NCBI GenBank assembly: GCA_963715745.1
Contig: OY970271.1
Span: forward strand, 2,604,001 to 2,668,000
Direction of reading: 5' to 3'
Length of the DNA stretch: 64,000 nt
DNA from: CAWGJF01 sp963715745
Lineage (GTDB): Bacteria > Bacteroidota > Ignavibacteria > Ignavibacteriales > Ignavibacteriaceae
This document shows positions 17,755 to 25,114 of this stretch, one piece after another (position 1 is the first letter of the stretch; every line of letters begins with the position of its first letter). A model generated the notes under the pieces. That model did not search any database and had not been told where the DNA came from. It worked only from the letters and a program-made list of their open reading frames with translations. The position numbers and the translations under genes were made by a program.

Positions 17755-19545
17755 TTATTTGATAAGGATCATCTTTTTCATATCAGAAAATCTTGGAATC
17801 TGTCCTTCTCCTATTACTTCTATCCTGTATAAATATATTCCGCTTGATAAATTAGTATTTAGATTTTCCCGAAGGGATCCATTCGGAGAGTCCTGAGATT
17901 TGAGACCGAACTCGACCTCATAATATCCCGCTTCCTGTTCTTTGTTTACAAGTACGCTTACAAGCTCTCCTTTTATGTCATAGACCAGCAGTTTTACCCT
18001 ACCTTGTTCTTTCAGTCTGTAGCCTATTTTTGTAGATGGGTTGAACGGATTCGGGTAATTCTGGTATAACCTGTAATTATTTATTGTTATGCGTTCGTTC
18101 TTTACCCCTGTAATTATGTCAATGAATATTTCTTCCGAGGGAAGGGATTCGTTTTCATCAATGTCAACTGCAGTTATTTTATAATAAAGACTTTCTGCGC
18201 CTGTTGGTATCGGCTCAGTAAAAAATGTATCTGCTAATGATGCAATTAATTTTGCAGGACTGATTAGAAAAATTTCCGTTGTATCTCTATAGACATTATA
18301 ATAAGCAGTATCTGCTTCACTGTTACGATTCCAGTTAAGGACTATAGTATTGTTCGATTTATTAACTGCTCCCGATAAGTTAACCGGCGCTCGTGGTGCA
18401 AGATTCTGGTATGTGTAAGTTCCTCCAATATACAAGCCTATATCAGAACGGGAACTGTCAAGATCAAGAATATTCGGGTCTCCTTTATCTATTCCAGGGG
18501 AATATTTTTGTAGGTGATAATCAAAATATAGTTGAGAGTTTGGAAGTGTATCTTTAACAAACATAGGATCAGCTACTCTATCGCTGTCGCCGTAAGTTGT
18601 TCCATCCAAATCAATACCGTTTCCCCAGAATAAATTATAGTCAGAACTAATAAATCCACTTCCTAGTTGATATATGCCCCTGCTGTTATTTGAGAGGATC
18701 ACATTATAGACATATATAATGTTGGCTGAGGAAGAGAGTGAACCCCCATATATTATCAAATTGTTTTTAATAAATGCTGTATCTGTTACTGTGTCAAAAT
18801 AAATACTACGATAATCAAACCCACTTATCAGATTATAGCTAATATATACCTTTTTTGGCGCACCTATTGAAATTCCCGGTTCCCAACATTCTTCTCCATC
18901 AAACAATATTATGTTGTTGGTGATGTGATAATTGGCGTCACTAGGACCGGGTAAATTAATCCCATTGGAATTCTGACTATCCAAAATAATAATACAATTA
19001 GTAATATAATTGTTACTGTTAGACTCAGATGCAGTAATTATTCCACTACGCAAATTATTCATCAGAATTTTATCTGCAAGTATTCCATTAACAGCAATTC
19101 CTCGTCCCGTCTCACTTATCTTACAATTTTTTACTTCTATTGCCGTAATCAAAGTCGGGGGTACACTATAGATACCATAACCTATATCTTTTGCTTTCCC
19201 ATAAATGTTAAAGTTTTCAATATTACAATCAGCATTAACTGTTATTGTTATATCTCCCATCCCTCTTCCATCAATTACAGTGCTGTCCATACTACTGCCA
19301 ATTAATGTCAGCATACTATCTATCACAAGGTTTTCATAGTAAACTCCGTTGGCTACTAATACAGTATCACCCGGTGCACAAACATTTATTGCTGATTGGA
19401 TTGAATCTGCTGCTGTTTCCCAGGTTAAGTATGGCGGGGTGTTGCTTCCGTTGTGGGAGACGTAGTGGATTGTGGCGTAGCTAAAGGAAAAAGATAAAAG
19501 TATAAAGATAAAAAGAATAATTTTTGATCTAAGATTCGCATCCAT
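17755..19545 (-). CDS. Secreted beta-helix protein with Fn3 and type IX sorting domain (copy 1)
   Basis: 596 residues. A signal peptide (hydrophobic core KIILFIFILLSFSFSYA) is followed by IHYVSHNGS and the start of a right-handed beta-helix (about 45-370), opening with SIQSAINVCAPGDTVLVANGVYYENLVI, a standard pectin-lyase-like beginning. A fibronectin-III-like domain (about 385-475) and a sorting domain (YQNYPNPFNPSTKIGYRLKE ... YDIKGEL ... KKMILIK) follow. The family includes polysaccharide lyases and carbohydrate-binding surface proteins; no catalytic residues could be assigned. It lies upstream of the large surface gene and is duplicated at 21675. A 19-residue extra loop (GLKSQDSPNG...) sits in the sorting domain where other copies have none or an unrelated insert. 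Confidence 0.85.
   Translation of the reverse strand: MDANLRSKIILFIFILLSFSFSYATIHYVSHNGSNTPPYLTWETAADSIQSAINVCAPGDTVLVANGVYYENLVIDSMLTLIGSSMDSTVIDGRGMGDITITVNADCNIENFNIYGKAKDIGYGIYSVPPTLITAIEVKNCKISETGRGIAVNGILADKILMNNLRSGIITASESNSNNYITNCIIILDSQNSNGINLPGPSDANYHITNNIILFDGEECWEPGISIGAPKKVYISYNLISGFDYRSIYFDTVTDTAFIKNNLIIYGGSLSSSANIIYVYNVILSNNSRGIYQLGSGFISSDYNLFWGNGIDLDGTTYGDSDRVADPMFVKDTLPNSQLYFDYHLQKYSPGIDKGDPNILDLDSSRSDIGLYIGGTYTYQNLAPRAPVNLSGAVNKSNNTIVLNWNRNSEADTAYYNVYRDTTEIFLISPAKLIASLADTFFTEPIPTGAESLYYKITAVDIDENESLPSEEIFIDIITGVKNERITINNYRLYQNYPNPFNPSTKIGYRLKEQGRVKLLVYDIKGELVSVLVNKEQEAGYYEVEFGLKSQDSPNGSLRENLNTNLSSGIYLYRIEVIGEGQIPRFSDMKKMILIK
17867..17889. repeat. Decayed palindrome inserted in frame in a sorting domain
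   Basis: On the + strand TCCCGAAGGGATCCATTCGGAGA folds as an imperfect hairpin (CCGAA against TTCGG, plus GG/CC). It codes part of the extra loop between the strand ending YEVEF and the strand starting SSGIYLYR. The paralogue at 21675 has an unrelated repeat at the same place. Confidence 0.5.
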
Positions 19546-19620
19546 AATTAGGACCTTTTATTCATTGATTAGATAGATAGGAAATACAATTATTGAGGAC
19601 AACCACCTTGCTACCCTATC

Positions 19621-19643
19621 GTTAATTGCTAAAGGCAACTAAC
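19621..19643 (-). promoter_or_regulatory. Leader hairpin upstream of the beta-helix gene (copy 1)
   Basis: Read on the minus strand, GTTAGTTGC and GCAATTAAC pair over nine positions (one G-U) around a five-base loop, about 75 bases before the start codon. The leader of the second copy (23546-23568) keeps most of the pairing with wobble changes. It may be a structured 5' untranslated element; it could equally be shared ancestry only. Confidence 0.3.
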
Positions 19644-19789
19644 GAAAATTAATTAAGAAAGTCAAACTTGGTTGGAAAAATTGTTTGTTAAATTTTGTTA
19701 ACGAATTGTTACTTGGTAAGTATTGAGTCAATAAAGGGGCTGTAGAATAATTTTCTTCTTCGGAATTTTAAAGAATCATATTACTTTTA

Positions 19790-20044
19790 TTATTCTACAT
19801 ACTCACCCATACTTCCGAATTTTTTTAACCTGTTTTCAATAAGCTTATCTGGTTTCAGTTTTACAAGCTGTTCAAGTTCCTCAATAAGTGCAAACTTTAA
19901 ATTCTCAGCAGATTTCTGATGATTGTTATGAGCACCGCCGAGTGGTTCGGGAATTATTTTGTCGATAATTTTTTGTTCAAGCAAATCCTGGGCAGTTAGT
20001 TTTAAGGCTTCTGCAGCCTGTTCTTTATAATCCCAGCTCTCCAT
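19790..20044 (-). pseudogene. accA: 3' end of accA (acetyl-CoA carboxylase carboxyltransferase alpha), truncated
   Basis: 84 residues from an incidental ATG at the junction. The sequence EQAAEALKLTAQDLLEQKIIDKIIPEPLGGAH, then KSAENLKFALIEELEQL and KKFGSMGEYVE, is the conserved C-terminal end of AccA, which is normally about 315-330 residues. The catalytic carboxyltransferase core is absent. The coding sequence breaks off at about 20043, where it meets the interrupted surface gene (20002-21516) in another frame. AccA is needed for fatty acid synthesis, so an intact copy should exist elsewhere if this junction is genuine; otherwise the junction is an assembly error. Confidence 0.88.
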
Positions 20045-21516
20045 ATATTTATGGAACGATAATCCTCTCCAGTTAAACAGGCTGATGCATCATCCGGGCT
20101 GCCAGTACAGGGAGAATCGAAAATATATGCGTTCTGAATGATGTTAGCATTGCCGATGCGTTTTTTTAACTCTACCCAAGGACTTTTACCCATTCCACCA
20201 AAAGGGTCATTATGGTTATTCCATCTGCCATCCCAATGACCCATCATTGCAATCCAAAGTGGTCTTTTCCTTTGGTTTGCATCATCTAATATATTTTTTA
20301 CTATTCTGATAGGCTCAAAAATATCTATGCTTACTGGTTCGTCTATTCCCATCCAGCCTGTTACAAGGCTATCTGCCCCATAATCGTTTAATGTATTGGC
20401 TTGAGCCAATATATTCATGGTTGCCTGATTTGGTGTAATTAAAGTATCAGTAAGTTCTCTTCCCCTATCATCCGAAACAGCTACTTTATCAACGGAGAGC
20501 AAGTACGCAGGCTTACCCTCTAAATTTGATTTTCCTTTCCATATAACTTTGAATTGTATATAAGACCTTATCCATCTTGGACCAGGCAGTAACCCATCAG
20601 CTCTGAAAGAGGATTGAAATGTATAGATTGGACTGGGGTCTGAGGTTGTTGAATCGCAGTAATTGGTTTCAAGTGTGTAGTTAACAGAATCAGGATTAGC
20701 GTGTAATAAAAAACCCTGGAACTTATTTAATTGATTAAATTCTCCAAGTGTTATACCTCTTTCTTTAATTACATCAGTGCAATCAAGATGCCAGCCCCCT
20801 GTTGTTGAGACAGAAGATTGTGTTACCTGTATTACACAAATAGTATCTTCAGGGTTGTCATCTATAGGTGGCGGATAATTAGGATTTTCTTCGAGCTTTA
20901 GTCTGAATTCTGCCCGATATTCTATTAGTCTTAATGTATTGTCATTTGAAGCAAGGTATTTAACATCCTGGCAGTAGTATGGTCCTTTTATAAGTGTATC
21001 TACGCTGTTTGTTATTGTTCCAATCCGCCTTACAGAAGTGCTGTCCCCGTTTGGAATTAATTCAGTCTTTAAATTGTTACGTTCAAGGTTTACATCATAA
21101 TTATCATTTCCCTCTGCTTCCCAAACCGAATACTTTGCATCGGTGTAATGCTGGATGTAATTCATTATGGGTGATGATTCTGATCTTGATTTTACCGGAA
21201 TTATTTGCAGATCATAATCATCAACCTTTTCCATCTGAGTTCCGGGATTGATTAGATTCCCATTCAAAATCCCAATATCTGACTGGATTACATCTACACC
21301 TGCTGCTTTCAAGCTATCAAACGCTCTTGGATGATTTGCCCATCCCCACCATACCCCTGCGTGTATAGGTATTCCATCGAATTGTCTTATCCAGTCGTTA
21401 TATTCAGGTGTTTCCTGGGCTGTGCCGGTATTCAACGGGATGAATAATCCCAGCAGTAAAACGATGTAGAAAAAATTTTTTAATTCCGCATTGCGGGATT
21501 TCGCTTTACTCAACAT
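20002..21516 (-). CDS. Truncated paralogue of the TIM-barrel-like surface protein, fused to accA DNA
   Basis: 504 residues. It has a signal peptide (hydrophobic core FFYIVLLLGLFIPLNTGTA), then the same TIM-barrel-like region as the gene at 16179-17648. Long stretches are identical in protein and almost identical in DNA, except for a short divergent tract (VAVSDDRGRELTDTLITPNQ). Homology to the other copy ends at SINIW, at about 20045; the remaining 12 residues are out-of-frame accA sequence up to a chance stop. The beta-helix and sorting domain are lost, so the product could be secreted to the periplasm but not passed to the surface. Probably non-functional. It lies 158 bases downstream of its beta-helix partner (21675), from which it is separated by a structured repeat. 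Confidence 0.8.
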   Translation of the reverse strand: MLSKAKSRNAELKNFFYIVLLLGLFIPLNTGTAQETPEYNDWIRQFDGIPIHAGVWWGWANHPRAFDSLKAAGVDVIQSDIGILNGNLINPGTQMEKVDDYDLQIIPVKSRSESSPIMNYIQHYTDAKYSVWEAEGNDNYDVNLERNNLKTELIPNGDSTSVRRIGTITNSVDTLIKGPYYCQDVKYLASNDNTLRLIEYRAEFRLKLEENPNYPPPIDDNPEDTICVIQVTQSSVSTTGGWHLDCTDVIKERGITLGEFNQLNKFQGFLLHANPDSVNYTLETNYCDSTTSDPSPIYTFQSSFRADGLLPGPRWIRSYIQFKVIWKGKSNLEGKPAYLLSVDKVAVSDDRGRELTDTLITPNQATMNILAQANTLNDYGADSLVTGWMGIDEPVSIDIFEPIRIVKNILDDANQRKRPLWIAMMGHWDGRWNNHNDPFGGMGKSPWVELKKRIGNANIIQNAYIFDSPCTGSPDDASACLTGEDYRSINIWRAGIIKNRLQKP

Positions 21517-21555
21517 TTTTTCCTCCCTTGTTTTTTTAAGTTTACTATTCTTCTT

Positions 21556-21663
21556 CCCCTCACACTGAAGAGGGGTCGACTTTTAGTCGGGGGTGGTGTT
21601 AATACCTGCTCTTTCTAACCACCCCGTCACTTAAGTGACATCCCTCCTTAGCTAAGGAGAGGA
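21556..21663. repeat. Composite structured repeat of about 108 bp
   Basis: Five inverted repeats are packed end to end or nested: CCCCTC/GAGGGG (21556-21575), CGACT/AGTCG (21577-21589), GGGGTGGT (21590-21597) pairing with ACCACCCC (21618-21625), the perfect palindrome GTCACTTAAGTGAC (21626-21639) and the perfect palindrome CTCCTTAGCTAAGGAG (21644-21659). It fills the gap between the beta-helix gene and the truncated surface gene. GC content is well above the surroundings. It codes for nothing and looks like a dispersed palindromic element of Bacteroidota genomes. Confidence 0.8.
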
Positions 21664-21674
21664 TTATTAAAAAT

Positions 21675-23468
21675 CTATTTAATTAATATCATTTTTAGCA
21701 TATCTGAATAAACTGGAATATTTCCTTCGCCTATTATTTCTATCCTGTACAAATATATTCCGCTTGCTAATTGATTGCCGACTGCCGACTGCCCACTGCC
21801 TACTCCCGTACTGAATTCCACTTCGTAGTATCCTGCGCTTTGTTCTTTGTTTACAAGTACTGTTACAAGCTCTCCCTTTATATCATAAACCATCAGCTTT
21901 ACTTTTCCTCTTTCTTTCAACCTGTATCCTATCTTTGTTGTTGGATTGAATGGGTTAGGGTAGTTCTGGTATAAACGGTAATCGTTTATTGTTATAGGTT
22001 CATTTGTTACACCGGTAATTATGTCAATGAATATTTCTTCCGAGGGAAGGGATTCGTTTTCATCAATGTCAACTGCAGTTATTTTATAATAAAGACTTTC
22101 TGCGCCTGTTGGTATCGGCTCTGTAAAAGATGTATCCGTTGGTGATGAAATGAGATTTGCTGGGCTGATTATAAAGTTTTCCGTTGTATCTCTATAGACA
22201 TTATAATAAGCAGTATCTGCTTCACTGTTACGATTCCAGTTAAGGACTATAGTATTGTTCGATTTATTAACTACTCCTGATAAGTTAACCGGCGCTCGTG
22301 GTGCAAGATTTTGGTAAGTGTAAGTCTCTCCGAATGGTCCGCCATACAAGCCTATATCAGAACGGGAACTGTCAATATCAAATATATTTGGATCCCCCTT
22401 ATCTATTCCCGGTGAGTATGCTTGCAGATGATAATCAAAATCAAGTTCTGGATTTGGTAGTGTGTCTTTCACAAACATTGGATTAGCTACCCTGTCGCTG
22501 TCGCCGTAAGTTGTTCCATCCAAATCAATACCGTTTCCCCAGAATAAATTATAGTCAGAACTAATAAATCCACTTCCTAGTTGATATATACCCCTGCTGT
22601 TATTTGAGAGGATCACATTATAGACATATATAATGTTGGCTGAGGAAGAGAGTGAACCCCCATATATTATCAAATTGTTTTTAATAAATGCTGTATCTGT
22701 TACTGTGTCAAAATAAATACTACGATAATCAAACCCACTTATCAGATTATTATAGATATAAACTTTATTTGATAAGCCTACTTGAATGCCTGGCGCACCA
22801 GAGAATGGTTCGGTCCCCGTAAATAGAATAATATTGTCTCTGATGAAGTAGGTACCGGCACCAACATTTATAGCGTTTGAATTAGTTGCATCAAAAATCA
22901 TAATATTATTTATTAAAAGATCATTAGAGTTAGTCAAAGCGCCCGTATTACCAAATCCTCTTCTGGTAATATTTTTAACAATTACATTATCAACTTTGCA
23001 AGAATGAGAAACAAATATTCCAACGATTGCTTCACTTATATTACAATTTTTTACTTCCACTGAATCTCCTGTTGCATCAACTATTATACTGTTTGTTATG
23101 CCTTCGCCTTTCCCATAAATAGTAAAGTTTGCAATACTGAAATAATTACCAACGTTAACCAGAATTGTTGTTCCTCCCATACCAAGCCCATTTATTACCG
23201 TAGAGTCCGCAGATAATCCGATTAGCCAAAGCTGTGTGCTTATAACAAGGTTCTCATAATAAACTCCGTTAGCTACTAAAACAGTATCACCCGGGGCACA
23301 AACATTTATTGCGGCTTGGATTGAATCGGCGGCATCTTGCCAGGATAGGTATGGGGGAATATCATTTCCGTTGTGGGAAACATAATGGATTGTTGCATAG
23401 CTAAAAGAAAACGATAAAAATATAAAGAATAAAGTGAAGAGAATTTTAATTTTAAGATTCCAGTTCAT
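21675..23468 (-). CDS. Secreted beta-helix protein with Fn3 and type IX sorting domain (copy 2)
   Basis: I take the ATG at 23466-23468 as start, giving 597 residues. An upstream in-frame ATG (23543) would add 25 residues ahead of the signal peptide, and that stretch corresponds to untranslated leader in the sister copy. A signal peptide (hydrophobic FTLFFIFLSFSFSYA), a beta-helix (about 45-370), an Fn3-like domain and a sorting domain (NPFNPTTKIGYRLKE ... KMILIK) follow. A block of about 84 residues beginning GFDYRSIYFDTVTD is identical to the copy at 17755, while flanking helix coils differ. The sorting domain carries an in-frame heptamer repeat (21773-21807). No enzymatic role can be assigned. 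Confidence 0.85.
   Translation of the reverse strand: MNWNLKIKILFTLFFIFLSFSFSYATIHYVSHNGNDIPPYLSWQDAADSIQAAINVCAPGDTVLVANGVYYENLVISTQLWLIGLSADSTVINGLGMGGTTILVNVGNYFSIANFTIYGKGEGITNSIIVDATGDSVEVKNCNISEAIVGIFVSHSCKVDNVIVKNITRRGFGNTGALTNSNDLLINNIMIFDATNSNAINVGAGTYFIRDNIILFTGTEPFSGAPGIQVGLSNKVYIYNNLISGFDYRSIYFDTVTDTAFIKNNLIIYGGSLSSSANIIYVYNVILSNNSRGIYQLGSGFISSDYNLFWGNGIDLDGTTYGDSDRVANPMFVKDTLPNPELDFDYHLQAYSPGIDKGDPNIFDIDSSRSDIGLYGGPFGETYTYQNLAPRAPVNLSGVVNKSNNTIVLNWNRNSEADTAYYNVYRDTTENFIISPANLISSPTDTSFTEPIPTGAESLYYKITAVDIDENESLPSEEIFIDIITGVTNEPITINDYRLYQNYPNPFNPTTKIGYRLKERGKVKLMVYDIKGELVTVLVNKEQSAGYYEVEFSTGVGSGQSAVGNQLASGIYLYRIEIIGEGNIPVYSDMLKMILIK
21773..21807. repeat. Heptameric tandem repeat inside a sorting domain
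   Basis: Five consecutive heptamers read GATTGCC, GACTGCC, GACTGCC, CACTGCC, TACTCCC on the + strand. They encode most of STGVGSGQSAVGNQ in the loop between strands YEVEF and ASGIYLYR. A 7-bp unit repeated five times gives 35 bases, so the frame was kept only together with the adjoining bases. Confidence 0.7.
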
Positions 23469-23545
23469 ATCAGAACCTTTATGTAATGAATTGATTAAAA
23501 AGAGAGGCAATATTTTTCTCGAGGTCAACCACCTTACTCCCATAT

Positions 23546-23568
23546 GCTAATTGCCAAGGATAACTAAC
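23546..23568 (-). promoter_or_regulatory. Leader hairpin upstream of the beta-helix gene (copy 2)
   Basis: Equivalent of the hairpin at 19621-19643: GTTAGTT pairs with AATTAGC through two wobble pairs around CTTGG. It lies about 80 bases before the chosen start codon. Weak evidence for a conserved structure. Confidence 0.25.
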
Positions 23569-23660
23569 AAAAATATATTTATAAAGTCAAAACAATAGTT
23601 AAATTTTTATAAGGGATTTTAGTAGATATTGAAATGAAATCAAAAAAGAATAGTATTTTC

Positions 23661-25058
23661 TTATAAATATTTGTCTTTAATTTTTAATAAATATTCATAC
23701 GCTTCTTCATAATTGTTCCCTATAATTCCATCAAGAATTGCTTCTTCAATAGCAGTTTTTATCTCCCCAACTTTTTTGGAAGGTTTAAGGTTGCAGACTT
23801 CCATAATTGTTTCCCCTCTCACCGGAGATTGAAACGCTCTCAGCTTGTCCTTCTCTTCAACCTCCATTACTTTCTTCATTACTCTTTCATAGTTATCCAG
23901 ATATTTGTTAACCTTCTGAGGATTCTTGCTTGTAATATCAGCACGGCAAAGTGTAATTAAATCCTCAAGATAATCACCTGCCGAAACAATCAGTCTTCTT
24001 ATTGCGGAATCTGTTACTTCTTCTTTAGCAAGTGCAATTGGTCTCAGGTGCAGCCTTATTAAAGTTTCAATATAATGCAGCTTATTCATTGGAAGCTTCA
24101 TTCTTTTGAATATAGCAGACACCATCCTTGCGCCAAGTTCTTCATGTCCGTGAAATGTCCAGCCTGTCCCTTCCACAAATCTTTTTGTCGCGGGTTTTGC
24201 GATATCGTGCACAAGTGCAGCAAACCGAAGCCAGATATTTTCAGTTTTTCCTGAAATGTTATCTACAACTTCGCAGGTATGATAAAAAACATCTTTATGA
24301 TGATAATCTTTTCGCTGTTCAACTCCGGCAAGGTTGGCAATTTCCGGGAAGACAACTTCCATCACTTCAGATTTGAACATCATTATTAATCCGATTGAAG
24401 GTTTTGGCGAAGCAAGTATTTTAAGGAACTCGTCTGTTATTCGTTCCTGGGAAACAATCGACAGACGATCCTTTAGATTTGAAGCAGCTTCATCAACGGA
24501 AGGATCAACTTTGAAATTAAGCTGCGAAGCAAATCGGTAAGCCCTTAAAATCCGTAATGGATCATCGTCGAAAGTTATTTTCGGATCAACAGGAGTTTTA
24601 ATAATCTTATTGTTTAAATCTTCCAGACCTTTAAACGTATCAATCAATTCTCCGAAAGAATTTTTGTTTATTGAAACTGCAAGTGTATTAACTGTAAAAT
24701 CCCTTCTTTTAATATCATCTTCAAATCCACCTGCATCCACTTTTGGTTTTCTGCTGTCACGATTATAAGATTCTTTCCGCGCACCAACTATTTCAATGTT
24801 CAAATCATCATAAGCAAAATGGGCAGTTCCGAAATTTTTGTAAATAACAACATCTTTTATCCCGAGCGCAATTGCAAGATTAGATGCATATTCAGGTCCA
24901 TTTCCAATTACAAGTAAATCAATGTCCGTATTTTCTCTTTGAAGAATTAAATCACGTACTACACCACCAACAACAAATGCTTCAACATTCATTTCGTCTG
25001 CAACTTCGGAAGCTGTTTTAATGAAACGGAACTCTAATATTTTTTCTTTTAAATTCAT
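23661..25058 (-). CDS. cca: CCA tRNA nucleotidyltransferase / poly(A) polymerase family with HD domain
   Basis: 465 residues. The class II nucleotidyltransferase head is clear: AFVVGGVVRDLILQR, then TDIDLLVIG with the two metal-binding aspartates. The neck motif (DFTVNTLAVSI) and the RILRAYRFASQL motif follow. A C-terminal HD domain (HHKDVFYHTCEVVDNI ... RFAALVHDIAKP, about 255-375) is present, as in many bacterial CCA-adding enzymes with phosphohydrolase activity. It adds or repairs the 3' CCA of tRNAs; the tRNA-Leu gene in this window does not encode CCA, so the enzyme is needed. A poly(A) polymerase role cannot be excluded by sequence alone. It is followed after a 56-base gap holding a hairpin by the gene to its right, on the same strand. 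Confidence 0.9.
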   Translation of the reverse strand: MNLKEKILEFRFIKTASEVADEMNVEAFVVGGVVRDLILQRENTDIDLLVIGNGPEYASNLAIALGIKDVVIYKNFGTAHFAYDDLNIEIVGARKESYNRDSRKPKVDAGGFEDDIKRRDFTVNTLAVSINKNSFGELIDTFKGLEDLNNKIIKTPVDPKITFDDDPLRILRAYRFASQLNFKVDPSVDEAASNLKDRLSIVSQERITDEFLKILASPKPSIGLIMMFKSEVMEVVFPEIANLAGVEQRKDYHHKDVFYHTCEVVDNISGKTENIWLRFAALVHDIAKPATKRFVEGTGWTFHGHEELGARMVSAIFKRMKLPMNKLHYIETLIRLHLRPIALAKEEVTDSAIRRLIVSAGDYLEDLITLCRADITSKNPQKVNKYLDNYERVMKKVMEVEEKDKLRAFQSPVRGETIMEVCNLKPSKKVGEIKTAIEEAILDGIIGNNYEEAYEYLLKIKDKYL

Positions 25059-25080
25059 TAAACTATGATCTTCTTAAATT

Positions 25081-25104
25081 CTGTCACGGAATGGTCTGTG
25101 ACAG
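25081..25104. repeat. Hairpin CTGTCAC/GTGACAG between cca and the metalloprotease gene
   Basis: Perfect 7-bp arms (25081-25087 and 25098-25104) around a 10-base loop fill most of the 56-base gap. There is no T-run on the minus-strand side, so it is probably a dispersed palindromic repeat or mRNA hairpin and not an intrinsic terminator. Confidence 0.55.
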
Positions 25105-25114
25105 CCTCGCAGGT

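Larger units (their letters stand above)
16200..19643. repeat. Tandem duplication, copy 1
   Basis: This stretch holds the beta-helix gene (17755-19545) with its leader and the first 480 or so codons of the large surface gene. It matches 20043-23568 in gene order and at the sequence level. Some tracts are virtually identical at the DNA level (for example 16670-17330 against 20515-21170) while others are clearly diverged. Boundaries are approximate. Confidence 0.85.
20043..23568. repeat. Tandem duplication, copy 2
   Basis: Second copy of the beta-helix plus large surface gene pair, including the leader. It ends abruptly on the left at the accA junction (about 20043) and on the right fades out between the leader and the cca gene. 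Tracts such as 22490-22745 differ from copy 1 by only one or two bases, whereas the N-terminal coding part of the beta-helix gene differs widely. Confidence 0.85.

Noticed and set aside
19590..19645. Leader of the beta-helix gene considered as a cyclic-di-GMP (GEMM) or similar riboswitch because of the GGGTAGCAAGGTGGTTG stretch
   Set aside because: The conserved GEMM core and tetraloop-receptor parts could not be found, and the second copy lacks GGTAGC.
21773..21807. Heptamer array considered as a CRISPR-like array
   Set aside because: Units are 7 bp without spacers and lie within a coding frame; no cas genes or longer repeats exist in the window.
23469..23543. Upstream ATG (23543) as the start of the second beta-helix protein
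   Set aside because: The extra 25 residues precede a good signal peptide, and the equivalent DNA of the sister copy is an untranslated leader.
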